NCBI RefSeq assembly: GCF_030160655.1
Contig: NZ_BSOT01000012.1
Coordinates: 58,313-122,312, forward strand
Direction of reading: 5' to 3'
DNA from: Agaribacter marinus
GTDB taxonomy: Bacteria; Pseudomonadota; Gammaproteobacteria; Enterobacterales; Alteromonadaceae
Length of the DNA: 64,000 bases
Shown: piece by piece, positions 54,712 to 64,000 of the stretch
Position numbering within the stretch: position 1 is the stretch's first letter
Layout: each line of letters begins with the position of its first letter
Translations under genes and position numbers: made by a program
Notes under the pieces: model-generated
The model's input: the letters and a program-made list of their open reading frames with translations, nothing else
Database searches by the model: none
Told to the model about the DNA's origin: nothing

Positions 54712-55890
54712 ATGGTAATAAAACCAAAAGTTAGAGGCTTCATTTGTACCAACGCTCACCCAGTTGGATGTGCAAAAAGTGTTGAAAATCAAATAAAGTA
54801 CATACAAGGACAAGGCTTCGGAGAATCGGGTCCTAAAAACGTCTTGGTGATAGGTTGCTCAACTGGGTACGGCTTGGCGTCACGAATTACGTCTGCTTTT
54901 GGTTACGGTGCTAAAACCTTAGGTATTTGTTTTGAAAAACCACCTACTGAAAAGCGTTCTGCAACCGCAGGGTTTTACAATACGGCTGCATTTCATAATT
55001 TTGCAAAAGCTGATGGCCTGTATGCTGATACAATTAACGGCGATGCTTTTTCTGACGAAATAAAGGCGCAAACGATTGATAAAATTAAGCAAGATTTAGG
55101 AAAAATAGATCTTGTTATTTATTCACTTGCGTCACCCAGAAGAACTGACCCAGATACCGGCGAAACGTTTAAGTCAACATTGAAGCCAGTTGGGCAGGCA
55201 TATACTACAAAAACGTATGACACAGACAAAGACAAAGTACATGAAGTGTCACTAGAGCCAGCAAACCAAGAAGAAATTGAGCACACCGTGAAAGTTATGG
55301 GCGGTGAAGATTGGGAACGTTGGATGCTACAGTTATCTGAAGCAGATGTATTGGCTGATGGTTGTAAAACTACCGCTTACACATACATTGGAAAGGAATT
55401 GACTTGGCCAATTTATGGTCAGGCGACGATCGGCAAAGCAAAAGAAGACTTGGATCGTGCGGCATCAACTATCATATCTTCATTGAGCGATAAATCGGTT
55501 TCTGCTCACGTGAGTTCGCTCAAGGCACTTGTTACGCAAGCGAGTTCAGCGATACCAGTAATGCCACTCTATATTTCGTTGATATACAAAGTAATGAAAG
55601 AAGAAGGCACTCATCAAGGGTGTATCGAACAGATTGCAGGTTTATTTGCTGAAAGGTTATTTGCTGAAAATCCGCCTGTAGATGAAGCAAATCGCTATCG
55701 CATGGATGGTGTTGAAACTAACGATGCAACGCAAGCTAAAATTAAGTCTCTTTGGGACCAGGTAACACAAGAGAATTTTCATCAGTTAAGCGACTATGCT
55801 GGATATAATCGTGAATTTTTAAATCTATTTGGATTTGAAATTAAAGATGTTGATTATGAGGCCGATGTGGATCTATTGGTCACTTGGTAA
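54712..55890 (+). CDS. fabV: Enoyl-ACP reductase FabV (trans-2-enoyl-CoA reductase, NADH)
   Basis: 392 aa. The NADH site is VLVIGCSTGYGLASRITSAFGYGA; the FabV active site Y-x8-K is seen as YGQATIGKAK, and SLASPRRTDPDTG is typical. It catalyses the last step of fatty-acid elongation and confers triclosan tolerance relative to FabI. It is a single-gene unit with a hairpin terminator about 110 bases downstream. Confidence 0.97.
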   Translation: MVIKPKVRGFICTNAHPVGCAKSVENQIKYIQGQGFGESGPKNVLVIGCSTGYGLASRITSAFGYGAKTLGICFEKPPTEKRSATAGFYNTAAFHNFAKADGLYADTINGDAFSDEIKAQTIDKIKQDLGKIDLVIYSLASPRRTDPDTGETFKSTLKPVGQAYTTKTYDTDKDKVHEVSLEPANQEEIEHTVKVMGGEDWERWMLQLSEADVLADGCKTTAYTYIGKELTWPIYGQATIGKAKEDLDRAASTIISSLSDKSVSAHVSSLKALVTQASSAIPVMPLYISLIYKVMKEEGTHQGCIEQIAGLFAERLFAENPPVDEANRYRMDGVETNDATQAKIKSLWDQVTQENFHQLSDYAGYNREFLNLFGFEIKDVDYEADVDLLVTW

Positions 55891-56002
55891 GTTTGATTAA
55901 ATTTGATACCTAAGTTTTTACACGGTTAATGCATATATACTTATTAATTCCTTTAGGAACGATAAGTTAGGTGGAATTTTAAGTTAACAACTTTCGAAGA
56001 CT

Positions 56003-56036
56003 AAAAGGGCTATTGGTATAATTCCGATAGCCTTTT
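56003..56036 (+). terminator. Probable terminator downstream of fabV
   Basis: AAAAGGGCTATTGG pairs with CCGATAGCCTTTT (one bulge and one mismatch) around TATAATT, with the closing T-run. It lies within the 413-bp gene-free gap 55891-56303, where I see no further coding sequence. Confidence 0.65.
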
Positions 56037-56234
56037 ATGCATGGTTAATGCTAAAATCGCGCCAGTCAAACGTCGAACGCCGCTATCATGTACGCGGTAT
56101 CGCTTACAAAAACGACGTTCTGCTGAACAAATAACAATAAAAACAAAGCGTTAAAGGATTTGTTGATGAGTATTTAAGGATCAACGAATTTATATCTATG
56201 TGTTGTGAATAATACCTGAGGGATTAGGGACTAA

Positions 56235-56271
56235 TTTAAACTTGCTTGATTAATGAACAGGCACGTTTAAA
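56235..56271. promoter_or_regulatory. Imperfect inverted repeat upstream of nqrA
   Basis: TTTAAACTTGC (56235-56245) and GCACGTTTAAA (56261-56271) match at 10 of 11 positions around a 15-base centre, 32 bases before the nqrA ATG. It could be an operator for the nqr operon or part of the promoter region; the bound regulator is unknown. Confidence 0.4.
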
Positions 56272-56303
56272 TTGGTTTCTATTTTAAGAGTAGTCAATTG
56301 CGT

Positions 56304-57644
56304 ATGATAAAGATAAAGAAAGGTTTAGACCTTCCTATCCTAGGCGCGCCAGAGCAGAAAATTCAGGACAGTGTCCCGGTTTCTAAAGCGGCAATTCTAG
56401 GTGAGGAATATAATGGTATGCGCCCAACCATGCATGTGCAGGTGGGTGATGTGGTTAAAAAAGGGCAAATGATATTTGAGGATAAAAAAAATCCAGGTGT
56501 CAAATATACTGCGCCCGCATCAGGTGAAGTGGTTGAAGTTAACCGCGGTGCTAAGCGTGTTTTGCAATCTGTAGTTATCGGTATAAAGGGTAACGACTTT
56601 GTAGAATTTGCTAAGTTTAGTCCTGAGCAACTCAAAAGTGCAGATCGTCAAGCGATTGTTGATGTGTTGATTGATTCTGGCTTGTGGACGACTATCCGCA
56701 CGAGGCCTTACAGCAAGGTGCCTGCAATTGATAGCGCGCCAAAAGCAATTTTTGTATCGGTGATGGATACTAATCCATTGGCGGTTGACCCTGAAATTGT
56801 CATCGCTGAGCGAAAAGATGATTTTAACAATGGTTTGACAGCGATCAGTTTGCTAACTGAGGGCAAAATCTATGTTAACAAAGCGTCGGGCGCGTCAATA
56901 GATGCTACTGGAGAAAAGGTTGTTAACACTGAGTTTTCTGGGCCTCATCCTGCTGGCTTAGTCGGTACACATGTACATTTCTTAGAACCTGTTGGTCCGG
57001 GCAAGATCATTTGGCATGTGAATTATCAAGATGTTATTGCCATAGGTGCGACATTGACGACAGGTGAGTTAGATGTAACGAAAGTTATTTCTATCGCCGG
57101 TCCATCGGCTAAAACACCAAAAATTGTAAAAACTCAGTTAGGTGCAAGTACTGTAGATTTAACTAAAGACCAGCTAGGCAGTGAACCAACACGTGTTATT
57201 TCTGGTTCAGTATTAAACGGCACAACTGCTTCTGGGCCTCAGGCATATCTTGGCCGTTATCACAATCAAGTTTCTCTAATCAAAGAAGACAAAGAAAAAT
57301 ATCTTTTTGGTTGGATTACGCCTGGTTCGGATAAACATTCTGTGACTCGAGCATATTTAGGCCATTTGGGCGGCAAAAAACTGTTCAATATGACGTCAAC
57401 GACAAATGGTTCTGACCGTTCAATGGTGCCAATCGGTAACTATGAACGCATAATGCCGTTAGATGTACTGCCGACCTTACTTCTGAGAGACATTTTGTCT
57501 GGTGATACCGATAGTGCTCAGCAATTAGGGATCTTGGAGTTAGACGAAGAAGATTTGGCTTTATGTACTTATGTTTGCCCTGGCAAATATAACTATGGCC
57601 CTATTTTGCGTGAATGTTTAACCAAAATAGAAGCAGAGGGTTAA
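56304..57644 (+). CDS. nqrA: Na+-translocating NADH:quinone reductase subunit A
   Basis: 446 aa peripheral subunit. The N-terminal sequence [15 protein letters not shown] and the segment [60 protein letters not shown] are near-identical in pattern to Vibrio NqrA. The ATG at 56304 is used; the frame opens two codons earlier at a TTG. First gene of nqrABCDEF; nqrB starts one base after its stop. Confidence 0.97.
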   Translation: MIKIKKGLDLPILGAPEQKIQDSVPVSKAAILGEEYNGMRPTMHVQVGDVVKKGQMIFEDKKNPGVKYTAPASGEVVEVNRGAKRVLQSVVIGIKGNDFVEFAKFSPEQLKSADRQAIVDVLIDSGLWTTIRTRPYSKVPAIDSAPKAIFVSVMDTNPLAVDPEIVIAERKDDFNNGLTAISLLTEGKIYVNKASGASIDATGEKVVNTEFSGPHPAGLVGTHVHFLEPVGPGKIIWHVNYQDVIAIGATLTTGELDVTKVISIAGPSAKTPKIVKTQLGASTVDLTKDQLGSEPTRVISGSVLNGTTASGPQAYLGRYHNQVSLIKEDKEKYLFGWITPGSDKHSVTRAYLGHLGGKKLFNMTSTTNGSDRSMVPIGNYERIMPLDVLPTLLLRDILSGDTDSAQQLGILELDEEDLALCTYVCPGKYNYGPILRECLTKIEAEG

Positions 57645-57645
57645 A

Positions 57646-58878
57646 ATGGGTTTAAAAGCATATCTCGAAAAAATTGAACCCCAGTTTGAAGCTGGTGGTA
57701 AATATGAAAAATTCTATGCGCTTTACGAAGCTGCTGCGACTATTTTTTATACGCCTGGTTTAGTCAATAAAGCGAATACTCATGTTAAAGACGCAATTGA
57801 TTTAAAACGCATCATGATCATGGTGTGGATGGCAACGTTCCCTGCGATGTTTTATGGCATGTATAACGTAGGTGCGCAAGCGCAAGATGCTATTGCAATG
57901 GGCGGGGCAATCGCTGATACATGGCAGGCGGGTTTGTTTTCCTCCCTAGGCGGCAGTATCGATGCATCTACCGGTGTATTAGGATTGTTTTTCTACGGGG
58001 CGTGTTTCTTTCTCCCTATCTATGCTACGACGTTTGTCGTTGGTGGCTTTTGGGAAGTATTGTTTGCCTCAATAAGAAAACATGAAGTAAATGAAGGTTT
58101 CTTTGTTACTTCAGTATTGTTTGCGTTAACGCTGCCAGCAACTATTCCTTTATGGCAAGTTGCTTTGGGGATAACCTTCGGTGTTGTTATTGCAAAAGAA
58201 ATTTTTGGTGGCACTGGTCGTAACTTCTTAAACCCTGCCTTATCTGGGCGTGCATTTCTATATTTTGCTTATCCCGCACAAATTTCCGGAGATCAAGTTT
58301 GGATAGCTGCACAGCTTCCTGATGGTTATTCTGGTGCAACATGGTTGAGTAAATTTACATCTACAGAGGCTGGTTATGTTGGCCAAGAAGGTGCAATGCA
58401 ACCCGCTTTAAATTTCTGGGACGCATTTATTGGTAATATCCCGGGGTCGGTAGGTGAGGTGTCAACCTTGGCTATCATGCTTGGTGGTTTATTCATTATT
58501 TATCTCGGTATTGCTAGTTGGCGCATTGTTGCTGGTGTTGGTTTAGGTGTCGCGTTTTTATCCCTACTTCTTAATTTTGTTGGGTCTGACACAAACACGA
58601 TGATGAACTTACCTTGGTATTATCATTACGTGATTGGCGGTTTGGCATTTGGTATGTTCTTTATGGCAACTGACCCTGTTTCAGCGTCGTTTACCAATCA
58701 AGGAAAATGGATGTATGGTTTCTTTATCGGCTTTATGACGGTATTGGTACGTGCGATTAATCCAGCTTTTCCTGAAGGTATTATGTTAGCGATATTATTC
58801 GCGAATTTATGGGCACCATTGTTTGATTACTTTGTTGCACAGAAAAACATTAAACGGAGACTTGCACGTGTCGGCTAA
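57646..58878 (+). CDS. nqrB: Na+-NQR subunit B
   Basis: 410 aa membrane subunit carrying covalently bound FMN: the attachment threonine lies in [10 protein letters not shown] near residue 229. About ten membrane helices, including [27 protein letters not shown] and the [19 protein letters not shown] segment. It takes part in Na+ translocation and quinone reduction. Its 3' end overlaps the nqrC start by 11 bases. Confidence 0.97.
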   Translation: MGLKAYLEKIEPQFEAGGKYEKFYALYEAAATIFYTPGLVNKANTHVKDAIDLKRIMIMVWMATFPAMFYGMYNVGAQAQDAIAMGGAIADTWQAGLFSSLGGSIDASTGVLGLFFYGACFFLPIYATTFVVGGFWEVLFASIRKHEVNEGFFVTSVLFALTLPATIPLWQVALGITFGVVIAKEIFGGTGRNFLNPALSGRAFLYFAYPAQISGDQVWIAAQLPDGYSGATWLSKFTSTEAGYVGQEGAMQPALNFWDAFIGNIPGSVGEVSTLAIMLGGLFIIYLGIASWRIVAGVGLGVAFLSLLLNFVGSDTNTMMNLPWYYHYVIGGLAFGMFFMATDPVSASFTNQGKWMYGFFIGFMTVLVRAINPAFPEGIMLAILFANLWAPLFDYFVAQKNIKRRLARVG

Positions 58879-59632
58879 AAAAGAAACTTTAGGTAAAACA
58901 ATCGGTGTTGTTGTCGCTGTATGCCTTGCATGTTCTATCGTTGTATCTAGTGCAGCCGTTGGATTGCGCTCTTTACAAGATACAAACGCGGCGCTCGATA
59001 AGAAGTCAAATATTCTGACTGCTGCAGGATTGATCGAGTTAGCGACGAATAAAAGTGAAATTGACGACGTTTACAATACGCGCGTTGAGGAAAAGTTTGT
59101 TGACTTATCTACGGGACAATACGTAGACAAGCCATATGATACATATGACATGTATAAAGCAGCTAAAAACCCTGACTATGCAGTTTCTGTAGAGGGAAGC
59201 AACGTTGGCTTTTTGCGTCGCTCATCGGTTGCGAGCGTGTACCATGTTAAAAATGAACAAGGTGACGTAAATCGTATTATCTTACCAGTGCATGGTAGTG
59301 GCCTTTGGGACATCATGTATGGTTTCTTAGCATTAGATAATGATGGTGAAACCATTCGTGAGTTGATTTACTACCAACACAAAGAAACGCCGGGGCTGGG
59401 CGGAGAGATCCAAAATCCAGACTGGCAGAAAAAGTGGGACGGTAAGCAACTGTATAAGAACGGTGAAGTGGCAATTTCTGTAGACAAGAGCGTTAAGCCA
59501 GGTGACCAATATGCGGTAGACGCATTATCTGGTGCGACACTTACCAGCAATGGTGTTGAAAACACATTGCAATACTGGGCAAGTGAAAACGGCTACGGCA
59601 ACTACCTAAAACGTCAATCTTGGAAATCATAA
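58868..59632 (+). CDS. nqrC: Na+-NQR subunit C
   Basis: 254 aa from a GTG at 58868 ([33 protein letters not shown]), inside the nqrB 3' end; an upstream in-frame ATG lies well within nqrB and is unlikely. One N-terminal membrane helix and a periplasmic FMN-binding domain with the covalent flavinylation motif LSGATLTS near residue 220. ApbE, encoded downstream, attaches the FMN to this and to NqrB. Confidence 0.97.
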   Translation: MSAKKETLGKTIGVVVAVCLACSIVVSSAAVGLRSLQDTNAALDKKSNILTAAGLIELATNKSEIDDVYNTRVEEKFVDLSTGQYVDKPYDTYDMYKAAKNPDYAVSVEGSNVGFLRRSSVASVYHVKNEQGDVNRIILPVHGSGLWDIMYGFLALDNDGETIRELIYYQHKETPGLGGEIQNPDWQKKWDGKQLYKNGEVAISVDKSVKPGDQYAVDALSGATLTSNGVENTLQYWASENGYGNYLKRQSWKS

Positions 59633-59641
59633 GGTTCGAAA

Positions 59642-60274
59642 ATGGCTGATACTAAAGAAATGAAAAAAGCCCTGTTCGGGCCTATTGTAGATAGCAACCC
59701 CATTGCATTACATGTACTCGGTATTTGTTCTGCGTTGGCAATCACAACTAAATTAGAAACCGCGTTGGTAATGTCTTTGGCATTAACATCGGTTGTTGCA
59801 TTTTCTAATTTATTTATCTCTCTTATTCGCAACCAAATACCGTCGAGCGTTCGTATTATTGTTCAGATGACAATTATCGCCTCTTTGGTAATTGTTGTTG
59901 ACCAAATACTAAAAGCATACTCTTATGAGATATCTAAACAGCTATCGGTATTTGTCGGTCTAATTATTACTAACTGTATCGTAATGGGGCGTGCGGAAGC
60001 TTATGCCATGAAGTCGCCGCCAATGATGAGTTTTCTTGACGGTATAGGTAATGGTTTAGGGTATAGCTTTGTACTTATCGTGATTGGTACCGTAAAAGAA
60101 TTGTTTGGCTTTGGTACTATTTTGGGCTTCGAAATTATGCCGTTAGTGCAAAATGGCGGTTGGTATCAAGGGAATGGTTTATTAATATTGCCATTTAGCT
60201 CGTTCTTCCTCATTGGTCTAATGATTTGGGCTATTCGTACCTTCCGTCCAGAACAAGTTGAGCCTAAGGAATAA
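59642..60274 (+). CDS. nqrD: Na+-NQR subunit D
   Basis: 210 aa, six membrane helices. Cysteines in [18 protein letters not shown] and [15 protein letters not shown] are those that, with NqrE, coordinate the intramembrane iron centre. NqrD/E are homologous to RnfE/A; the surrounding nqrA, B, C and F identify the Nqr version. It starts 9 bases after nqrC. Confidence 0.97.
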   Translation: MADTKEMKKALFGPIVDSNPIALHVLGICSALAITTKLETALVMSLALTSVVAFSNLFISLIRNQIPSSVRIIVQMTIIASLVIVVDQILKAYSYEISKQLSVFVGLIITNCIVMGRAEAYAMKSPPMMSFLDGIGNGLGYSFVLIVIGTVKELFGFGTILGFEIMPLVQNGGWYQGNGLLILPFSSFFLIGLMIWAIRTFRPEQVEPKE

Positions 60275-60279
60275 TTACG

Positions 60280-60888
60280 ATGGAACATTATATTTCACTT
60301 GCTATAAAAGCAATCTTTGTTGAAAACATGGCGTTAACCTTGTTCTTGGGTATGTGTACTTTCCTTGCGGTATCTAAGAAAGTTAAAACGTCTATGGGTT
60401 TAGGTGTTGCCGTTATTGTTGTACTCGGTATCTCAGTACCGGTTAATCAAATAATCTATACTAACTTACTTGCGCCAGGCGCATTAGCGTGGGCTGGTTT
60501 CCCTGACGCAGATTTAAGCTTTTTGAACTTTTTGACTTTCATTGGCGTAATTGCGGCACTTGTGCAAATACTGGAAATGAGTCTTGACAAGTTTTTTCCT
60601 GCTTTATACAACGCGCTAGGAATCTTTCTACCACTTATTACCGTAAACTGTGCAATATTTGGCGGCGTGGCATTTGCTGTTCAGCGGGAATATACCTTGG
60701 GCGAAAGCGTTGTTTATGGTGTCGGCAGTGGTATTGGCTGGGCGATAGCGATAGTGTTACTTGCCGCGGTGCGTGAAAAGTTAAAATATGCGGATATGCC
60801 AGATGGTATCCGTGGCCTAGGTTCAGTATTTATGATCGCTGGTTTGATGGCGTTGGGTTTCCAATCATTCACCGGTATTTCACTGTAA
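60280..60888 (+). CDS. nqrE: Na+-NQR subunit E
   Basis: 202 aa, six membrane helices, with the inverted-topology partner cysteines in [16 protein letters not shown] and [15 protein letters not shown]. It forms the Fe-binding, Na+-gating core with NqrD. Starts [19 protein letters not shown], as in Vibrio. Five bases separate it from nqrD. Confidence 0.97.
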   Translation: MEHYISLAIKAIFVENMALTLFLGMCTFLAVSKKVKTSMGLGVAVIVVLGISVPVNQIIYTNLLAPGALAWAGFPDADLSFLNFLTFIGVIAALVQILEMSLDKFFPALYNALGIFLPLITVNCAIFGGVAFAVQREYTLGESVVYGVGSGIGWAIAIVLLAAVREKLKYADMPDGIRGLGSVFMIAGLMALGFQSFTGISL

Positions 60889-60906
60889 GGTCAAGAGGAG
60901 CAGAAA

Positions 60907-62139
60907 ATGAATCAAGCTGAGATTTACCTCGGTGTAGGTATGTTTATTGCGATAGTACTGATCCTTGTGTTGATCATTACATTCGCTAAATCAAAATTGG
61001 TCCCAAGTGGTGATGTACTTATTACCATCAATGATGACCCGGAAAATACAATCACGACGCAACCAGGCGGTAAGCTGCTTGGTGCACTTGCAGATGCTGG
61101 TATCTTTGTATCGTCAGCCTGTGGTGGCGGTGGCTCATGTGGCCAATGTCGTGTAGATGTTAAAGATGGTGGAGGCGAAATTCTGCCAACCGAACTTGAT
61201 CACGTAACTAAACGTGAAGCTAACGAAGGATGTCGACTTTCTTGCCAGGTATCTATTAAGCAAGATATGAAAATTGAGCTACCTGAAGAAGTGTTTGGTG
61301 TTAAAAAGTGGGATTGTGAGGTTATTTCTAACAATAACGAAGCAACCTTCATCAAAGAGCTTAAATTGGGTATTCCTGATGGTGAGAGTGTTCCCTTTAG
61401 AGCGGGTGGTTACATCCAGATTGAGGCGCCACCTCATCATGTGAAGTACAAAGACTTTGATATTCCTGAAGAGTATCGTGGTGATTGGGAGCGTTTCGGT
61501 TTCTTTGATGTGGAATCTAAGGTTGATGATGAGACCATTCGAGCTTACTCAATGGCTAATTACCCTGAAGAAGAGGGAATTATTATGCTTAACGTGCGTA
61601 TTGCTACGCCGCCGCCTAATAATTTGAGCCTGCCTGCGGGAAAAATGTCGTCGTTCATTTGGTCGCTTAAAGCCGGCGATAAAGTAACAATTTCGGGGCC
61701 GTTTGGTGAGTTCTTCGCAAAAGATACTGATGCCGAAATGGTGTTTGTCGGTGGTGGTGCTGGCATGGCGCCAATGCGCTCGCATATTTTTGACCAGTTG
61801 CGTCGACTTAAGACTGACAGAAAAATTTCCTTTTGGTATGGTGCGCGCTCACTGAGAGAAATGTTTTACGTAGAAGATTTCGATATGCTTCAAGGCGAGA
61901 ATGAGAACTTCAATTGGTACGTGGCATTGTCAGATCCTCAACCTGAAGATAATTGGGAAGGTCATACTGGCTTTATTCATAATGTGCTTTTAGAGAATTA
62001 TTTGAAAGACCATCCTGCACCCGAAGACTGTGAGTTTTACATGTGTGGGCCACCAATGATGAATGCTGCTGTTATCAACATGCTGAAGGACCTTGGCGTC
62101 GAAGATGAGAACATTATGTTGGACGACTTCGGTGGTTAG
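60907..62139 (+). CDS. nqrF: Na+-NQR subunit F (NADH-oxidising)
   Basis: 410 aa. One N-terminal helix ([22 protein letters not shown]), a 2Fe-2S ferredoxin domain with [10 protein letters not shown] and a distal Cys (GCRLSC), an FAD domain ([11 protein letters not shown]), and an NADH domain ([20 protein letters not shown], then [14 protein letters not shown]). Electrons from NADH enter here. Ends with the conserved LDDFGG. A strong terminator follows. Confidence 0.98.
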   Translation: MNQAEIYLGVGMFIAIVLILVLIITFAKSKLVPSGDVLITINDDPENTITTQPGGKLLGALADAGIFVSSACGGGGSCGQCRVDVKDGGGEILPTELDHVTKREANEGCRLSCQVSIKQDMKIELPEEVFGVKKWDCEVISNNNEATFIKELKLGIPDGESVPFRAGGYIQIEAPPHHVKYKDFDIPEEYRGDWERFGFFDVESKVDDETIRAYSMANYPEEEGIIMLNVRIATPPPNNLSLPAGKMSSFIWSLKAGDKVTISGPFGEFFAKDTDAEMVFVGGGAGMAPMRSHIFDQLRRLKTDRKISFWYGARSLREMFYVEDFDMLQGENENFNWYVALSDPQPEDNWEGHTGFIHNVLLENYLKDHPAPEDCEFYMCGPPMMNAAVINMLKDLGVEDENIMLDDFGG

Positions 62140-62163
62140 CGAATATAATAACGTTATATAAAC

Positions 62164-62190
62164 AAAAAAAGGGGCTTAGGCCCCTTTTTT
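62164..62190 (+). terminator. Rho-independent terminator of the nqr operon
   Basis: AAAAAAAGGGGC-TTAG-GCCCCTTTTTT: a strong GC stem flanked by A and T tracts, so it can act in both directions. Confidence 0.93.
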
Positions 62191-62217
62191 ATATTCACAA
62201 GGTTGCTTACCAAATTT

Positions 62218-63267
62218 ATGCTTATTCGAATAGCCGCATCGTTTCTATTGGTTTTTTCACTAATCAATTTAGTAGCGTGCACATCAAATACACCAAAATA
62301 TTACGTGGTCTCCGGTCCGACTATGGGGACTACTTACAACATCAAATTCATGTTGTCAGAAACGTCAGCAGAAAGAACATCGCCTCACGAGCTGCGAAAT
62401 GATGTTGACGATTTGCTTGTTGATATCAATAATCTGATGTCAACTTATATCAGCGAATCTGAGCTTTCTAAACTGAACGACGCGCCGGCAGGCGTGCCTT
62501 TTCGTATTAGTGCCGAAACGCAGTATGTGCTTTCAGAAGCAATAAAAATTGGTCAGTTGAGTAACGGAATGTTAGATGTGACAGTAGGGCCAGTCGTAAA
62601 TTTATGGGGCTTTGGTCCGACGAAACGACCTGACAAAGTGCCATCGCAAGAAAAACTGAACATGATTGCGCCGTATGTCGGTCTAGATAAATTCAAAATA
62701 AACAACGGGAATGTAGTTAAATCGCATCCAGAGGTATACATCGATTTATCAACTATCGCAAAAGGATACGCTGTAGATAGGGTGGCAGAATTAATCGAAT
62801 CAAAAGGTATTCGAAATTATTTAGTGGAAATTGGCGGTGAAATGCGAGTTTCAGGTAAGAAAGCAGGGGAAAAGGATTGGTTAATTGCTGTCGAAAAGCC
62901 AGTAACAAATGAAAGAGCGATCCAACGTGTATTTTCAATTGGTGACAATGCTGTAGCGACGTCAGGAGATTACAGAAATTACTATGAGCATGATGGTATT
63001 CGATATTCTCATCTAATTGACCCTAACACATTTTCACCGATCCAGCATAAAGTGGTGTCTGTCACTGTTGTCGATAAGTTGAGCTTGCGGGCTGATGGTT
63101 GGTCAACGGCGTTAATTGTTATGGGAATGGAAAAAGGATTTGCCTTGGCGGAAGAGTTAGAGCTTGCGGCCTTGTTTATTGTTAAGGATGGCGATGAATT
63201 TATTGAATACCCTACATCAAAATTTACTGAACGAGTAACGCCATTAGCGCGTAACAACGAGTCTTAA
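62218..63267 (+). CDS. apbE: FAD:protein FMN transferase ApbE
   Basis: About 349 aa lipoprotein (lipobox LVAC; the ATG at 62218 gives MLIRIAASFLLVFSLINLVAC, preferred over a TTG at 62203). The ApbE domain shows MGTTYNIKF, VGPVVNLWGFGPTKRP, the IDLSTIAKGYAVDRVAELIE segment and NAVATSGDYRNYY. It is the periplasmic flavinyl transferase that attaches FMN to NqrB and NqrC threonines. It lies just after the nqr terminator and is followed 17 bases on by nqrM. Confidence 0.96.
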   Translation: MLIRIAASFLLVFSLINLVACTSNTPKYYVVSGPTMGTTYNIKFMLSETSAERTSPHELRNDVDDLLVDINNLMSTYISESELSKLNDAPAGVPFRISAETQYVLSEAIKIGQLSNGMLDVTVGPVVNLWGFGPTKRPDKVPSQEKLNMIAPYVGLDKFKINNGNVVKSHPEVYIDLSTIAKGYAVDRVAELIESKGIRNYLVEIGGEMRVSGKKAGEKDWLIAVEKPVTNERAIQRVFSIGDNAVATSGDYRNYYEHDGIRYSHLIDPNTFSPIQHKVVSVTVVDKLSLRADGWSTALIVMGMEKGFALAEELELAALFIVKDGDEFIEYPTSKFTERVTPLARNNES

Positions 63268-63284
63268 TCAAATTTGAGGTTTAA

Positions 63285-63518
63285 ATGAGTACTTTTATTC
63301 TAGCATTTATGTTTTTCTTGCTAATGGTTTTAGCAATGGGTGTTGGTTACATTTTCCAGCGAAAGAGTATATCCGGGTCTTGCGGCGGTTTAGGCGCCTT
63401 AGGGGTCGAAAAAGCCTGTGATTGCCCGGAGCCGTGCGATAGAAAAAAAGCAAGACTGGAAAAAGAAGCGGCTAGAGAAGCTAAATTGAAAGCGTGGAAA
63501 GACAACCAAATTGTGTAA
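63285..63518 (+). CDS. nqrM: Na+-NQR maturation protein NqrM
   Basis: 77 aa. One N-terminal membrane helix (FILAFMFFLLMVLAMGVGYIF) and four cysteines in SCGGLGALGVEKACDCPEPCDRKK, followed by a charged coiled tail. NqrM is needed to install the iron in NqrD/E. The nqrABCDEF-apbE-nqrM order supplies all known dedicated maturation factors. A GAGG site precedes the ATG. Confidence 0.94.
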   Translation: MSTFILAFMFFLLMVLAMGVGYIFQRKSISGSCGGLGALGVEKACDCPEPCDRKKARLEKEAAREAKLKAWKDNQIV

Positions 63519-63624
63519 TGTATAAAAATAGCGACTTGATCATCGACACATTTTTATGTTCATTTTGGTACACATATTTTATTAATACTTAAAAAAAGTT
63601 AATAAAAATTAATTTTATATTATA

Positions 63625-63640
63625 CTGAGTAAATATACAG
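63625..63640. promoter_or_regulatory. LexA (SOS) box upstream of dinB
   Basis: CTGAGTAAATATACAG, within TACTG...CAGTG, matches the gammaproteobacterial LexA consensus CTGT-N8-ACAG with one change. It sits 26-41 bases before the dinB start, overlapping the likely promoter. Confidence 0.75.
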
Positions 63641-63665
63641 TGTATATGCATTTGGTTTTTATGCT

Positions 63666-63986
63666 TTGAAAAAATTCATTCACGTCGATATGGATGCATT
63701 TTATGTATCTGTAGAAATACGAGACAATCCAGATTTAAGAGATAAACCGGTTGCCGTAGGCGGAAGCTCGCGGCAACGAGGTGTATTATCTACATGCAAC
63801 TATATTGCTCGGCAATACGGTATTCACTCGGCCATGCCGACCGCACATGCAGTCAAAAAATGTCCAGATCTAATTGTTGTGCCCGGACGCATGGATGTTT
63901 ATAAAGATGTAAGCGAGCACATTAGACGTATATTTAGGCGTTGGTATGACTCCCCACGTCAAGTAAAACGCAACAATCTTGCCTGA
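63666..63986 (+). pseudogene. dinB: DNA polymerase IV (DinB), 5' fragment disrupted after codon 92
   Basis: The first 92 residues are typical DinB: KKFIHVDMDAFYVSVEIRDNPDLRDKPVAVGG, GVLSTCNYIARQYGIHSAMPTAHAVKKCP, PGRMDVYKDVSEHIRRIFRR. The reading then turns into WYDSPRQVKRNNLA and stops at 63986, where the family continues with the SLDEAxLD catalytic motif. None of the three plus-strand frames of the last 59 bases resumes DinB, so this is not a simple frameshift. Without the second catalytic Asp-Glu pair it cannot be an active polymerase. Start is a TTG at 63666. Earlier upstream control (LexA box) is intact, which points to a recent break. Confidence 0.8.
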
Positions 63987-64000
63987 TCCTGTAAGCCTAA
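63942..64000. mobile_element. Possible end of an inserted element inside dinB
   Basis: From about 63942 (TGGTATGACTCCCC...) to the window edge the sequence is unrelated to dinB. An abrupt switch inside a conserved gene is what an insertion sequence end looks like, but the rest of the element, its transposase and any target duplication lie outside the window. Deletion fusing dinB to other DNA is the alternative. Confidence 0.4.

Noticed and set aside
63942..63986. Simple frameshift in dinB
   Set aside because: None of the three plus-strand frames after the break resumes the expected catalytic SLDEA region, so foreign sequence rather than an indel is more likely.

Overview
The window comes from a marine gammaproteobacterium, most likely an Alteromonadales relative of Glaciecola, Paraglaciecola or Alteromonas (inferred from content, not computed). 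Pointers are the complete Na+-translocating NADH:quinone reductase operon with apbE and nqrM, FabV as enoyl reductase, the petABC-sspAB block, the rsmI-lpoA-yraN-diaA-dolP block around rplM-rpsI, divergent argR/mdh, a GH110 alpha-galactosidase suited to algal galactans, and generally AT-rich intergenic DNA.

Layout. 0-3 kb: a small ORF, an ECF42-type sigma factor with a TPR tail convergent with its usual YCII/DGPF partner, and a CPBP membrane protein. 3-10 kb: housekeeping genes recJ, recO, pdxJ, rlmD, relA. 10.1-28.5 kb: an accessory block that separates relA from mazG, genes that are normally adjacent. It holds a large Ig-like lipoprotein, a chemoreceptor preceded by 17-bp tandem repeats, a WYL regulator/GST pair, a GNAT acetyltransferase and a ToxR/CadC-like regulator with a TPR-rich C-terminal half. 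It ends with a defence module: a WYL regulator of BrxR/CapW type, cas1, cas2-3, cas7fv, cas5fv, cas6f, a leader, and a 26-repeat CRISPR array. The mazG beyond the array is only the C-terminal (catalytic) half. 29-37.5 kb: rplM-rpsI, small membrane and periplasmic proteins with a divergent XRE regulator, petABC, sspAB. 37.5-44 kb: dolP, diaA, yraN, lpoA, rsmI, argR, mdh, ppiC. 44-56 kb: racemase, trxC, GH110 glycosidase, SpoU methyltransferase, ppc, FKBP isomerase, a TRAP transporter (Q-M-P order), fabV. 56-64 kb: nqrABCDEF, apbE, nqrM, and an SOS-box-controlled dinB that is broken by unrelated sequence at about 63,942.

The most interesting system is the minimal type I-F2 (I-Fv) CRISPR-Cas locus. 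It has no large subunit (cas8f/csy1) and no canonical csy2/csy3, yet Cas1, Cas2-3 and Cas6f retain their key catalytic motifs. It is headed by a wHTH-WYL regulator of the class that controls BREX and CBASS, with inverted repeats between regulator and cas1. Its array carries two repeat alleles in two clean blocks (20 leader-proximal, 6 distal). The five-protein I-F2 architecture is already known from Shewanella putrefaciens CN-32. The regulator pairing, the two-allele array and the mazG-truncating position are the parts I would follow up.
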